Assembly: GCA_024642265.1 (NCBI GenBank)
Contig: JAHEBL010000015.1
Location: 1-46,697, forward strand
Source: Haliea sp.
Lineage (GTDB): Bacteria > Pseudomonadota > Gammaproteobacteria > Pseudomonadales > Halieaceae
DNA length: 46,697 bases
Direction: 5' to 3'
How positions within the stretch are numbered: the first letter of the stretch is position 1; each line of letters opens with the position of its first letter. The position numbers and the translations under genes were made by a program. Positions 1 through 8,120 of the stretch are shown piece by piece. A model generated the notes under the pieces. The model was not told where the DNA came from. It ran no database searches and worked only from the letters and a program-made list of their open reading frames with translations.

Positions 1-408
1 TCTGGAAGTCTGGAGGTCAGCGGACCAACCATACTTACAAGTTTGAAAGTGACGCTCTATGCAAATGACATGATCGAGACGATTGCTGAAAAGGGCGATT
101 CGACCCTCGTCGCTGATTATGTATTTGCCATAAATTATGTTGAACCCTCGGTTGAAACCCTTACAGCTGTCCTGCTCCAGCGAGGTACCAGGCTTATATG
201 GATGGAACATAGCGATGAAGACCCGGAATTTTCAAGTGGTACGATAGTCCTTCAGTGGCGGAAAATTGCCGAACCTTCAGCGCAGGAAACAACGGCACAG
301 CAGTACGATGAGCTGATTAGTAGCAACGATGGCAGTATCCCGTCCCCTTCCCTGACGAGCGCCATACTGCAATCCGTCATAAATGCCTTGCGCGGTGGCA
401 ATAAGTAG
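1..408 (+). CDS. Unrecognised protein, 3' part only (runs off the left edge)
   Basis: The reading frame is open from the first base to a TAG at 406-408, giving at least 135 residues. A TTG at 43 could start it, but the frame continues upstream without a stop and no Shine-Dalgarno sequence precedes the TTG, so the gene most likely begins outside the window. I do not recognise the family. The visible part has alternating hydrophobic stretches suggestive of beta-strands, an acidic middle (HSDEDPEF) and a Ser/Thr/Gln-rich stretch before a short C-terminal helix. No membrane segment or cysteine is visible. Base composition is clearly poorer in GC than the genes to the right, fitting the foreign look of the left edge. 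It is read toward the tRNA cluster, which is on the other strand. Confidence 0.5.
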   Translation, partial: SGSLEVSGPTILTSLKVTLYANDMIETIAEKGDSTLVADYVFAINYVEPSVETLTAVLLQRGTRLIWMEHSDEDPEFSSGTIVLQWRKIAEPSAQETTAQQYDELISSNDGSIPSPSLTSAILQSVINALRGGNK

Positions 409-420
409 CGGCGGGCTGAA

Positions 421-599
421 TCACCTGAGTACCCCTTTCACGACCGGACAATCCAGCTCACGCAGTGCGGGCGGATATGCATAGGACGTCGCAAGGTCAG
501 CTTCAGTACCGTCTTTGCGGGGCAATATGTAGGGATTAGAGAGATCGCTGATGAAATCTGGCTTGCCAGTTTTATGGATTGTGATCCAGGCTTTCTTGA
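421..599 (-). pseudogene. Decayed C-terminal coding remnant
   Basis: Read on the minus strand, a frame ending in TGA at 421-423 gives a protein-like segment of about 59 residues with balanced amino-acid use (it includes HKTGKPDFISDLSNPY and ends DCPVVKGVLR). The frame stays open upstream to about 690 but has no ATG, GTG or TTG. A 14-bp tandem duplication (586-613), not a multiple of three, shifts the frame at its upstream end. I read this as the tail of a gene broken by duplication or by an element end. The family is not recognised, and chance coding appearance in a short stretch cannot be excluded. Confidence 0.33.
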
Positions 600-613
600 C
601 CAGGCTTTCTTGA
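586..613. repeat. 14-bp perfect tandem duplication
   Basis: The unit ccaggctttcttga occurs twice head to tail (586-599 and 600-613), followed by four more bases of the unit (614-617). It lies inside the decayed minus-strand remnant, where 14 extra bases change the reading frame. Confidence 0.9.
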
Positions 614-666
614 CCAGACCGAGAACAGGGTGGAGCCAGTGGGAGAGGATCCCTTTGCTCCGAAAG

Positions 667-710
667 TGTTACCCATGTCCTGGGAATAAACTGTTACCTA
701 TGTGCCAGGA
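667..710. mobile_element. Two imperfect 19-bp direct repeats, IS-end-like
   Basis: tgttacccatgtcctggga (667-685) and tgttacctatgtgccagga (692-710) match at 15 of 19 positions with a 25-bp period. From memory, repeated TGTTACC(T/C)ATGT blocks like these occur at the ends of some integrase-type insertion sequences (IS21/IS481-like). No transposase gene is present here, so this would be a solitary end or scar. It lies 17 bp from the 3' end of tRNA-Arg. Confidence 0.4.
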
Positions 711-727
711 AAGCACCCGCTCGGCAG

Positions 728-804
728 TGGCGCGCCCACCAGGATTCGAACCTGGGACCACCGGCTTAGAAGGCCGGTGCTCTATCCAGCTGAGCTATAG
801 GCGC
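728..804 (-). tRNA. tRNA-Arg (anticodon TCT)
   Basis: Reading the minus strand, GCGCCTA pairs with TGGGCGC in the acceptor stem. The D-arm, an anticodon stem CCGGC/GCCGG around loop CTTCTAA, and a TTCGAAT T-loop follow. The anticodon is TCT, reading AGA (and AGG by wobble). Discriminator G and CCA are encoded (CCA at 728-730). It is the last of three tRNAs on this strand. The IS-like repeats lie just beyond its 3' end. Confidence 0.95.
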
Positions 805-872
805 GAAAAACATCATGTACCGTCGCTGCACCTTCTGGCGGATACAAAGATCAAATGACAGCAGCCGGCGGG

Positions 873-878
873 ATTATA
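873..878 (-). promoter_or_regulatory. Possible -10 box of an extra tRNA-Arg promoter
   Basis: On the minus strand a perfect TATAAT lies here, followed by CCCGCC, a GC-rich discriminator. A start near 866 would leave a leader of about 60 nt before tRNA-Arg. No good -35 box is visible at 16-18 bp, so this could be an activated promoter or chance. Confidence 0.35.
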
Positions 879-964
879 GCCACTGGTTGAGGCTAACACC
901 ACCGGTACCGCGGAAGCCGGGTGGGCAGAAGCGCAGGCTGGCGAGTCTTGGAAACGGGTAAAAG

Positions 965-1040
965 TGGGGTGGCCGACGGGTCTCGAACCCGCCACCTCCG
1001 GAGTCACAATCCAGTGCTCTACCTGATGAGCTACGGCCAC
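965..1040 (-). tRNA. tRNA-His (anticodon GTG)
   Basis: On the minus strand the acceptor stem GTGGCCG/CGGCCAC, an anticodon stem CTGGA/TCCGG with loop TTGTGAC, and T-loop TTCGAGA form a full cloverleaf. The anticodon is GTG. Discriminator C and CCA are encoded (CCA at 965-967). The extra G at position -1 that histidyl-tRNA synthetase requires is encoded at 1041, so the functional molecule covers 965-1041. Confidence 0.95.
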
Positions 1041-1094
1041 CGTCGTGAGGTTCTGAAATACGGAATTGCCAACTTCGCACTGTGACTGAAAAGT

Positions 1095-1171
1095 TGGTCG
1101 GGGTAGAGAGATTCGAACTCCCGACATCCTGCTCCCAAAGCAGGCGCGCTACCAGACTGCGCTATACCCCG
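1095..1171 (-). tRNA. tRNA-Pro (anticodon TGG)
   Basis: On the minus strand the acceptor stem CGGGGTA/TACCCCG, an anticodon stem CCTGC/GCAGG with loop TTTGGGA, and T-loop TTCGAAT are clear. The anticodon is TGG, able to read most proline codons. Discriminator A and CCA are encoded (1095-1098). It is the first gene of the tRNA cluster, about 40 nt downstream of the inferred transcription start. Confidence 0.95.
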
Positions 1172-1220
1172 AACATTACATTGCCGGCACAGACGCCAGC
1201 CCCCGTTTTCAGGAGGGCGC

Positions 1221-1249
1221 ATGATACTCACCAGCGCTGCAAGCGTCAA
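1221..1249 (-). promoter_or_regulatory. Sigma70 promoter of the tRNA-Pro/His/Arg cluster
   Basis: On the minus strand TTGACG (1244-1249) and TATCAT (1221-1226) are separated by exactly 17 bp; each box matches the consensus at 5 of 6 positions. The bases after the -10 are GCGCCC, a GC-rich discriminator known from stringently controlled stable-RNA promoters. The start should fall near 1213, some 40 nt before tRNA-Pro. Confidence 0.75.
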
Positions 1250-1389
1250 CGCCACCAACCGGAAATTAACTGGCTGCAGGCCACTCAAGCCTTCCACTGG
1301 CAGGTGGGGTCATGGGACAATTCGCGCTTGCCCGGGCAGGCCCGGCCCGCGCCCCGCACAGCCACCACTAATCAAGAGGATACCACCCT

Positions 1390-2235
1390 ATGCCCGCACT
1401 CGTCCTGGACGGAAAGTCCCTGGCAGCCCAGACAGAAGCAGACCTGCTCGCGCGCGTGGAACGCCTGAAAGAGAAATCCGGGGGCAAGACACCCATCCTG
1501 GCCACCATCCTGGTGGGAGACGACCCGGCCTCCGCAACCTATGTGAAAATGAAGGGCAACGCCTGCCGGCGCGTCGGCATGGACTCCATGGCCGTAGAAC
1601 TGCCTTCCACCACCACGACGGAGCAATTGTTGGCTAAAATCGGGGAGTTGAACGCCAACCCGGATGTGCACGGCATCCTGTTGCAGCACCCGGTGCCACC
1701 CCAGATAGATGAGCGCGCCTGTTTTGACGCGATCGCGCTGGCCAAGGATGTGGACGGCGTCACCTGCCTGGGTTTCGGCCGCATGGCCATGGGAGAGGAC
1801 GCTTACGGCTGTGCCACGCCCCAGGGCATCATGCGCATACTGGAACACTACCAGATCGATATCGAGGGCAAACATGCAGTGGTGGTGGGTCGCAGCCCCA
1901 TCCTGGGCAAGCCCATGGCAATGATGCTGCTGCAGAAAAACGCCACGGTTACCATCTGCCACTCACGTACCCGCGACCTGCCCGCCATTGTCGCCCAGGC
2001 AGACATACTGGTCGGGGCCGTGGGGAAGCCGGAATTCATCAGGGCAGACTGGGTCAAGGCCGGAGCGGTAGTAGTGGATGCCGGCTACCATCCCGGCGGC
2101 GTTGGTGATATCGAGCTGTCGGCCCTGCTGGACAAGGCCAGCGCCTATACGCCGGTGCCCGGTGGCGTTGGACCCATGACCATCAACACCCTGATCAAGC
2201 AGAGTGTTGAATCAGGTGAGAAAAGCCTGGCCTAG
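1390..2235 (+). CDS. folD: Bifunctional methylenetetrahydrofolate dehydrogenase / methenyltetrahydrofolate cyclohydrolase
   Basis: FolD interconverts 5,10-methylene-, 5,10-methenyl- and 10-formyl-tetrahydrofolate in the cytosol, using NADP, and so supplies one-carbon units for purines and formyl-Met-tRNA. The 281-residue product has the usual length. The N-terminal catalytic domain carries the segment with the active-site lysine ([17 protein letters not shown]) and the conserved GILLQHPVP. The Rossmann half carries [17 protein letters not shown], and the C-terminus shows [21 protein letters not shown] (1374-1380) sits nine bases before the ATG. It is divergent from the tRNA cluster and convergent with cysS, 31 bp away, with no obvious terminator between. 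The identification is firm. Confidence 0.97.
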   Translation: MPALVLDGKSLAAQTEADLLARVERLKEKSGGKTPILATILVGDDPASATYVKMKGNACRRVGMDSMAVELPSTTTTEQLLAKIGELNANPDVHGILLQHPVPPQIDERACFDAIALAKDVDGVTCLGFGRMAMGEDAYGCATPQGIMRILEHYQIDIEGKHAVVVGRSPILGKPMAMMLLQKNATVTICHSRTRDLPAIVAQADILVGAVGKPEFIRADWVKAGAVVVDAGYHPGGVGDIELSALLDKASAYTPVPGGVGPMTINTLIKQSVESGEKSLA

Positions 2236-2266
2236 AAACCAGACCGGCCCTTCTCATACCCCTGCC

Positions 2267-3643
2267 CTATCTCCTGCGCCACTGGGTTCCCTCCCGGGAA
2301 TCCTCCAGTTCCACGCCCTGGGCCAGCAGTTCCTGGCGAATTTCATCGGCCCGGGCGTAATTCCTGGCCAGTTTGGCCTGCTGGCGTTCCTCGATCAGGG
2401 CCTCGATGGCATCCGCGGAAATGGCGTCGCCGCTCACGCCACCCTGCAGCCAGGCCTCCGGATCCTGCTGCAGGATACCCAGCAGGTCACCTGCCGCCAG
2501 CATGCGGGCTTTCAGCACAGGGCGTTCACCGGCCGAGGCCTTGTGCAACTGCCTGGCCAAAGCGTGCAGTTCGGCGATCGCAATCGGGGTGTTGAGGTCG
2601 TCGTTCAGCGCCTGGTAAAACGGCTCATCCGCCAGCGGCACCTCCACATCCAGTTCGATGTCCTGTACGTCCCGCAGGGTGCTGTAAAGGCTGCCCAGGG
2701 TGGTCTCCGCCTGTTCCAGCAGTTCCGCCGAGAAATTCATCGGCGAGCGGTAATGGGCAGACAGCAGTGCGAAACGCAAGACCTCGCCGCGATAGGACTG
2801 CAGCAGGTCGCGCACGGTACGGAAATTGTCCAGTGACTTGGACATCTTCTCGCCGTCGATATCCAGGAATGCATTGTGCATCCAGTAGCGCACGTAGTCG
2901 CCCCCATGGGCGCAGCGGCTCTGGGCTATCTCATTCTCGTGGTGCGGGAAGATCAGGTCGCGGCCGCCACCGTGAATATCGATGGTTTCCCCCAGGTGGG
3001 CGCGGATCATGGCGGAGCACTCCAGGTGCCAGCCCGGCCGACCGCGGCCCCAGGGGCTGTCCCAGCCCGGCTCATCGTCCGCCGCGGGTTTCCACAGCAC
3101 GAAATCGCCGGGGTGACGCTTGTAATCGGCAACTTCCACGCGGGCACCGGCCAGCATGTCATCCAGCGAGCGGCGCGACAGCTTGCCGTAGTCGGCCATC
3201 GATTCCACTGCAAACAGCACGTGACCCTGGGATTCGTAGGCATGCCCCTTTTCAATCAGCGTCAGGGTCAGCTCCAGCATCGCCTCGATATTATGCGTGG
3301 CGTGGGGTTCGAGTGTCGGCGACAGGGCATTCAACTGGGCCATGTCCTCGCGGTACTTGGCGGTAAACTCCTCAGTCACCGACTCGATGCTGCGCCCACC
3401 TTCCTTTGCCGCCGCGATGATCTTGTCGTCCACGTCAGTGATATTGCGGGCATAGGTCACGTTACCGAAATGCGTCTGCAACAGGCGGAACAGGGTATCG
3501 AACACCACTACGGGGCGGGCGTTGCCGATATGGGCCAGGTTGTACACGGTAGGACCGCACACATACATCGTGACGGTATCGGGTACCAGCGGCTCGAACA
3601 GTTCCTTCTTCCCGCTCATGGTGTTGTATAAATACAAGCTCAC
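2267..3643 (-). CDS. cysS: Cysteinyl-tRNA synthetase (HIGN type)
   Basis: This class I enzyme activates cysteine and charges tRNA-Cys. The 458 residues match the family. The zinc-binding Cys29 lies in MYVCGPT, the ATP signature reads HIGN (38-41) in place of HIGH, and KMSKS is at 266-270. The zinc segment GWHLECSAM and [15 protein letters not shown] are also present. Translation starts at a GTG that overlaps the glnS stop as GTGA (3640-3643). Alignment from memory with other CysRS N-termini favours this GTG over the internal ATG at 3619. The sequence [18 protein letters not shown] resembles the alphaproteobacterial-type enzyme more than the Pseudomonas one. It is cotranscribed with glnS. Confidence 0.97.
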   Translation of the reverse strand: MSLYLYNTMSGKKELFEPLVPDTVTMYVCGPTVYNLAHIGNARPVVVFDTLFRLLQTHFGNVTYARNITDVDDKIIAAAKEGGRSIESVTEEFTAKYREDMAQLNALSPTLEPHATHNIEAMLELTLTLIEKGHAYESQGHVLFAVESMADYGKLSRRSLDDMLAGARVEVADYKRHPGDFVLWKPAADDEPGWDSPWGRGRPGWHLECSAMIRAHLGETIDIHGGGRDLIFPHHENEIAQSRCAHGGDYVRYWMHNAFLDIDGEKMSKSLDNFRTVRDLLQSYRGEVLRFALLSAHYRSPMNFSAELLEQAETTLGSLYSTLRDVQDIELDVEVPLADEPFYQALNDDLNTPIAIAELHALARQLHKASAGERPVLKARMLAAGDLLGILQQDPEAWLQGGVSGDAISADAIEALIEERQQAKLARNYARADEIRQELLAQGVELEDSREGTQWRRR

Positions 3644-5316
3644 TCCCCGGCCCCCCCCTGCTCTGCCCAGCTGTCCCGCAGCCCGATAGTCCGGTTGAAC
3701 ACTGGTGCCTGTTCACTGTGATCGTACCGGTCTGCCACAAAGTACCCTTCCCTCTCGAACTGGAAACCCTGCTCTGGCAGTGCCCGCACCAGCGCGGGTT
3801 CTACCCAGGCCTGCTCCACGACCCGCAGTGAGTCCGGGTTGATATGGGCCATGAAGTCACGATCACCCTTGTCGGGCGACTCATGGTTGAACAAGCGGTC
3901 GTACAAGCGCACTGTTGCGCGTTTGCCCAGGGATGCGGATACCCACTGGATCACGCCCTTGGGCTTGATGCCGTCGGCGGGGTCCGTACCCAGCGTGTCG
4001 GGAATGGTGCGGGCATGGACTTCCAGCACCTTGCCGGCGGCGTCCTTCACCACATCCACGGCTTCGATCACATAGGCGTTGCGCAGGCGGACGCGCTTGC
4101 CCAGTACCAGCCGCTTGTACTTCTTGTTGGCTTCCTCTCGAAAATCATCGGCGTCGATGTAGAGCTCGCGTGTGAACGGTACGATGCGCTCGCCCAGCTC
4201 GGTACGCGACGGGTGACGAGCTGCCAGCAGTTCCTCGACCTTGTCTTGCGGATAGTCTGTCAACACCACTTTCAATGGGTCCAGCACACACATGGCACGC
4301 GGCGCGTTCTCGTTGAGGTCCTCGCGAATCGCAAACTCCAGCATGGCCACATCCACCACGCCATCGCTGCGGGTAGTGCCGATCATCTTGCAGAACCTGC
4401 GTATCGCGGCAGGGGTGAAGCCCCGACGCCGCATGCCGGCTATGGTGGGCATGCGCGGATCATCCCACCCTGCCACCACGCCATCATCCACCAGCTGCTT
4501 GAGCTTGCGCTTGCTGGTGATGGTGTAGCTGGGGTTGAGCCGGCCGAATTCATACTGGCGCGGGCGGGCAGTCACCGGCAGGTGCTCGATAAACCAGTCG
4601 TAGAGAGGGCGGTGGTCCTCAAACTCCAGGGTGCAGACCGAGTGGGTAATGCCCTCGATAGCGTCCTCCTGGCCATGGGCGAAATCGTAGGTGGGATAAA
4701 TCACCCAGCTGTCCCCGGTCTGGTGGTGCGGTACCTTGCGAATACGGTACAAAATGGGGTCCCGAAGATTCATATTGGGCGAGGCCATATCTATCTTCGC
4801 ACGCAACACTTTTGCGCCCTCGGCAAACTCCCCCGCTTTCATGCGGGCAAGCAGATCGAGATTCTCCTGGACGCTGCGGTCGCGAAAAGGACTGTTCCTG
4901 CCCGGCTCGGTGAGTGTGCCGCGGTATTCCCTGGCCTGCTCGGCATTGAGATCACAGACATAAGCGTGCCCCTGCTCCACCAGGTATACCGCCCAGTCAT
5001 AAAGTTGCTGGAAGTAGGATGATGCGAAGCGCACCTCGCCGTCCCAGTTATAACCAAGCCAGCGCACATCCTCCTGTATGGAGTCTATGTACTCCTGGCT
5101 CTCCTTTTCCGGGTTGGTATCGTCGAAGCGGAGGTTACAGCGGCCACCAAAGGTCTCCGCCAGGCCGAAATTCACACTGATGGACTTGGCGTGGCCGATG
5201 TGGAGGTAGCCATTGGGTTCCGGGGGAAAGCGGGTAACCACGGTCTGCACCCTGCCAGCGGCGAGGTCCTCGGCGATAATCGTCTCCAGAAAGTTGCTGG
5301 CGTTGGGGGTTTCCAT
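3640..5316 (-). CDS. glnS: Glutaminyl-tRNA synthetase
   Basis: GlnRS charges tRNA-Gln directly, so this organism need not rely on the amidotransferase route for glutamine. The 558-residue protein has [15 protein letters not shown] at the N-terminus (HIGH 39-42), FDDTNPEKE for amino-acid and tRNA binding, [13 protein letters not shown], the second signature as TSKRKL, and the two C-terminal anticodon-binding beta-barrels. It is the first gene of a two-gene operon with cysS, overlapping by 4 bp. The minus-strand -10 box at 5352-5357 is a plausible promoter. Confidence 0.97.
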   Translation of the reverse strand: METPNASNFLETIIAEDLAAGRVQTVVTRFPPEPNGYLHIGHAKSISVNFGLAETFGGRCNLRFDDTNPEKESQEYIDSIQEDVRWLGYNWDGEVRFASSYFQQLYDWAVYLVEQGHAYVCDLNAEQAREYRGTLTEPGRNSPFRDRSVQENLDLLARMKAGEFAEGAKVLRAKIDMASPNMNLRDPILYRIRKVPHHQTGDSWVIYPTYDFAHGQEDAIEGITHSVCTLEFEDHRPLYDWFIEHLPVTARPRQYEFGRLNPSYTITSKRKLKQLVDDGVVAGWDDPRMPTIAGMRRRGFTPAAIRRFCKMIGTTRSDGVVDVAMLEFAIREDLNENAPRAMCVLDPLKVVLTDYPQDKVEELLAARHPSRTELGERIVPFTRELYIDADDFREEANKKYKRLVLGKRVRLRNAYVIEAVDVVKDAAGKVLEVHARTIPDTLGTDPADGIKPKGVIQWVSASLGKRATVRLYDRLFNHESPDKGDRDFMAHINPDSLRVVEQAWVEPALVRALPEQGFQFEREGYFVADRYDHSEQAPVFNRTIGLRDSWAEQGGAGE

Positions 5317-5351
5317 AAAATCGTCACGGCCACGGCATAAAAAGGGCGCGT

Positions 5352-5357
5352 ATTATA
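5352..5357 (-). promoter_or_regulatory. -10 box upstream of glnS
   Basis: On the minus strand a perfect TATAAT is followed by ACGCGCCC. It lies 36 bp upstream of the glnS ATG, giving a leader of about 30 nt. No convincing -35 box is visible at 16-18 bp. The GC-rich discriminator is shared with several other promoters in this window. Confidence 0.45.
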
Positions 5358-5507
5358 GCCGCAGATCCGTCCATCTTATACCCACCGGGCACTTCGAGGA
5401 GGTGGATTAACGCGGTTTTATGCCCAACTTTCGCCCCGAGTGTTTTCCTGCCCCGCAAAAGCCCGTATTATTGCAGCGCTTCGGACATTCACCAGCAAGG
5501 AATAAGC

Positions 5508-6005
5508 ATGGTCATCATTCGCACTACCTTCGGCGACATCAAACTGGAACTCGACGCCGAGAAAGCCCCCGTCACGGTCGCCAACTTTCTCAACTATGCC
5601 AGGGCCGGGTTCTACGATGGCACGATTTTCCACCGCGTGATCAACAATTTCATGATCCAGGGCGGCGGCTTTGACACCAATATGCAACAGAAAGCCGTTG
5701 GCAAGCCCATCGAGAATGAGGCCGACAACGGCCTGAAAAACGACTTTGGCACAATCGCCATGGCGCGAACCATGGAACCCCATTCGGCCACTGCCCAGTT
5801 TTTTATCAACGTGAAAGACAACGACTTTCTCAACCACAGCGGCAAGAACATGCAGGGCTGGGGCTACACCGTGTTTGGGAAGATGGTCGAGGGCGAAGAG
5901 GTGCTGGAAAAGATCCGCAACGTCCCCACGGGCAGTCGCAACGGCCATCAGGACGTCCCCAATGACGCGGTGATTATCGAAACGGTTGAAGTCGTCGAAG
6001 ACTAG
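5508..6005 (+). CDS. ppiB: Cytoplasmic peptidyl-prolyl cis-trans isomerase B (cyclophilin)
   Basis: This cyclophilin catalyses cis-trans isomerisation of Xaa-Pro bonds during folding. There is no signal peptide, so it is the cytoplasmic form. The 165 residues match E. coli PpiB. The active-site segments [14 protein letters not shown] (catalytic Arg in FHR), [13 protein letters not shown] and [11 protein letters not shown] are all intact. AAGG at 5497-5500 precedes the ATG by seven bases. It is divergent from glnS. lpxH follows 34 bp downstream on the same strand, the same ppiB-lpxH order seen in Pseudomonas and enterics, so the two are probably cotranscribed. Confidence 0.96.
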   Translation: MVIIRTTFGDIKLELDAEKAPVTVANFLNYARAGFYDGTIFHRVINNFMIQGGGFDTNMQQKAVGKPIENEADNGLKNDFGTIAMARTMEPHSATAQFFINVKDNDFLNHSGKNMQGWGYTVFGKMVEGEEVLEKIRNVPTGSRNGHQDVPNDAVIIETVEVVED

Positions 6006-6039
6006 ATCTACACGCAAAGCCTCTCGCGGAGCTGCCCAC

Positions 6040-6756
6040 GTGTCCAGCACGTGCTTTATCTCCGACCTCCATCTAGACCCCGCCAGACCCGCTGTCATTC
6101 AGGCGCTGGCGGCGTTTCTCAAGCGGCACACTCACTGTGCGAAACTGTATATCCTGGGCGACCTGTTCGAGGCCTGGCCCGGTGATGACGACGACTCGGC
6201 CGTCGCCACCGGGGTTGCCAACATGCTGCGTGACTTCAGCGCCGCGGGCCCCGGGCTGTATATCATGCGCGGCAACAGGGATTTTCTCATCGGTGAGCAA
6301 TTCTGCAGCGCCGCGGGCGCAACCTTGCTGTCCGATCCCACGGTCATAGACCTCTGCGGCGAGCCCACCCTCCTGATGCATGGTGACAGTCTCTGTACCG
6401 CGGACGCCGACTATCAGAAATTTCGCCGCACGGCCCGGGACCCCGCGTGGCAGGCCAGCATGATGGCCCGGCCCCTTGCGGAGCGTCGAGCGCTTGCGGT
6501 GAGCCTGCGCGCCATGAGCACTGAGGCCAACAGCCTGAAGAGCGAGGACATCATGGATGTGAGCCCGCCGGAAGTAGCGCGGCAGATGCGCGCCCACGGA
6601 GTGCGCCAGTTGATTCATGGCCACACCCACCGTCCGGCCCGGCATGAGACCGACACAGGGCTGCGCTGGGTGCTCGGTGCCTGGGAGGAGCAGGGCTGGG
6701 TCCTGGAAGCTGGGGTGACCGGACTAAAGTTAAGTAAAATTAATATATATCAGTAA
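6040..6756 (+). CDS. lpxH: UDP-2,3-diacylglucosamine hydrolase
   Basis: LpxH cleaves UDP-2,3-diacylglucosamine to lipid X and UMP at the inner face of the cytoplasmic membrane, an essential step of lipid A synthesis. The calcineurin-like metal site is complete: D9xH11 (SDLHLD), GDLFEAW (D41), GNRD (N79), the LLMHGDSLC His114 and C-terminal HGHTHRP. I chose the GTG at 6040 because GGAG (6028-6031) lies eight bases ahead and the product begins just before the metal motif (238 residues, as in E. coli). An ATG at 5986 is in frame but overlaps ppiB. The 3' end and following 40 bp are strikingly AT-rich. Confidence 0.95.
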   Translation: MSSTCFISDLHLDPARPAVIQALAAFLKRHTHCAKLYILGDLFEAWPGDDDDSAVATGVANMLRDFSAAGPGLYIMRGNRDFLIGEQFCSAAGATLLSDPTVIDLCGEPTLLMHGDSLCTADADYQKFRRTARDPAWQASMMARPLAERRALAVSLRAMSTEANSLKSEDIMDVSPPEVARQMRAHGVRQLIHGHTHRPARHETDTGLRWVLGAWEEQGWVLEAGVTGLKLSKINIYQ

Positions 6757-6838
6757 GTTAAAAATATATTCTCACGTTATTTATTAATATGCTCCACAGC
6801 CTCGCCGCCGCGGGTCAGCATGAGTCGGCGTTGCGCTG

Positions 6839-7459
6839 CTAGTGACGAACGGGCACACCGCTGTGAAAGCGAAACTCCGTATCCGGTGACTCGATCAGCT
6901 CGCGCTCCCGTTGCAGCAACACCGGCAATCTCGCCGCCACCTCTTCCGGGGAGCCCAACTCCTGCGCCAGCTTGAGATAATCGGTGAAATGCCGTGACTC
7001 GGACTTGAGCAGGGATGCGTAGAAACCCGCGAGTTCATCATCCAGTACGGGTACGAGCGCGGCAAAGCGCTCGCAGGAACGGGCCTCGATAATCGCCCCG
7101 ACCAGCAGGGTATCGACCAACCGCGCCGGCTCATGGCTGCGCACCAGCTGGCGCAGTTCACCGGCATAGCGGGCCGCCGTCAACTGTGGATAGGCCACTC
7201 CCCGGGCTTCCATCAGCGCGATCACCTGCTCAAAATGGCGCAGCTCCTCCCTGGCCAGCCGCGACAGGCGGGTGAGCAGGCGGTGATGGTCCACGTAGCG
7301 GTACATCAGGTTGAGCGCAGTGGATGCCGCTTTTTTCTCGCAGTTGGCGTGATCCACCAGCAGGATCTCCGGGTTTGCCAGGGCCCACGCGACCCAGGCC
7401 TGCGGTGTTGGGCAGTGCAGGAAGGCCTCGATAGGCGCCAGGTCCGTGTCGACTTTCAT
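6839..7459 (-). CDS. miaE: tRNA-(ms2io6A37) hydroxylase
   Basis: MiaE is an oxygen-dependent diiron enzyme that hydroxylates the isopentenyl group of ms2i6A37 in tRNAs reading UNN codons. The 206-residue product shows a ferritin-like four-helix pattern with ligand motifs EELRHFEQV, EARSCERF and ESRHFTDY spaced as in the family, plus the family N-terminal phrase DHANCEKKAASTALNL. Its ATG overlaps the end of the upstream DUF1289 gene by 4 bp (7456-7459), so the two are cotranscribed. The presence of miaE implies that miaA and miaB exist elsewhere in the genome. Confidence 0.93.
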   Translation of the reverse strand: MKVDTDLAPIEAFLHCPTPQAWVAWALANPEILLVDHANCEKKAASTALNLMYRYVDHHRLLTRLSRLAREELRHFEQVIALMEARGVAYPQLTAARYAGELRQLVRSHEPARLVDTLLVGAIIEARSCERFAALVPVLDDELAGFYASLLKSESRHFTDYLKLAQELGSPEEVAARLPVLLQRERELIESPDTEFRFHSGVPVRH

Positions 7460-7926
7460 TCGCCCTGCCCCGCAAACAGGTCCGGAGTAAGTATGTAACG
7501 CTCGTAGTGGGCCTGGGACAGAATGTAAAACTCCCGGTCGATCAGTTCACGCAGCTCAGCCAGGGGTAAATGGCGGAACGACTCGTCCACTACAAAACCG
7601 TAGTCCTCGGTCTGCCCGATCTGGCTGGCGCCGGCCTTGATCAGGCTGTATACCCAGCAGTACTCGTCATGATGCGGCACAAAGCTCAACTGCTGCACCT
7701 GCAATTGCCAGTGCAGCAGCGCCCTGTCAGTCACCTGCAGTTTGTTGCTGACACACTGGGAGAGAAAATCGCCCAGCCGCCGGTCGACCACTTCCTTTTG
7801 CTCACGCGTATAGCTGTTCCAGGCGATGACCTCGTGGGCGAAGCGCTTGCAGCCGCGACAGACGGAGTCGCCGATACCGGTGGAACAGACACCGATACAC
7901 GGAGTTTTAACGGGGCGTTCGAGCAT
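7456..7926 (-). CDS. DUF1289 (Cys-rich N-terminus) protein
   Basis: The first 60 residues match the DUF1289 pattern: PCIGVC and CRGC place cysteines at 10, 14, 23 and 26, a likely metal site, followed by RFAHEVIAWNSYTREQKEVV. The remaining 95 residues are a helical C-terminal extension (VDESFRHLPLAELRELIDREF) that I do not recognise; most DUF1289 proteins are much shorter. The biochemical role is unknown. It overlaps miaE by 4 bp, so a link to tRNA modification or to iron supply for the diiron enzyme is possible but is only inference. No clear Shine-Dalgarno sequence precedes the ATG. Confidence 0.85.
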   Translation of the reverse strand: MLERPVKTPCIGVCSTGIGDSVCRGCKRFAHEVIAWNSYTREQKEVVDRRLGDFLSQCVSNKLQVTDRALLHWQLQVQQLSFVPHHDEYCWVYSLIKAGASQIGQTEDYGFVVDESFRHLPLAELRELIDREFYILSQAHYERYILTPDLFAGQGE

Positions 7927-8011
7927 TTTTTGCGGGGTTTTTCACTGCCGGCATGACGCCGCAAGTGTACGTTATCACCCCAGTGAATGCACGATATAAG
8001 CGTCTCTCCAA

Positions 8012-8040
8012 TTTATCTCGATCCTCGCCTGCGCTATACT
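8012..8040 (+). promoter_or_regulatory. Possible acnB promoter
   Basis: TATACT (8035-8040, 5 of 6) follows a weak TTTATC (8012-8017, 3 of 6) at 17 bp, 80 bp upstream of the acnB start. The -10 stands out in an otherwise GC-rich stretch; the -35 is poor, so activator dependence is possible. Confidence 0.35.
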
Positions 8041-8120
8041 CCGGCTCCGATTCCACTTCCACTGCTATCGCCCCACGGCACGCGCTCCGGGGCGATCCAG
8101 CAACGTAAAGGAGCTCTACC

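Noticed and set aside
813-1468. Several short open frames over the tRNA cluster
   Set aside because: They translate tRNA sequence (e.g. GVERFELPTSCSQS-type peptides), a common annotation artefact.
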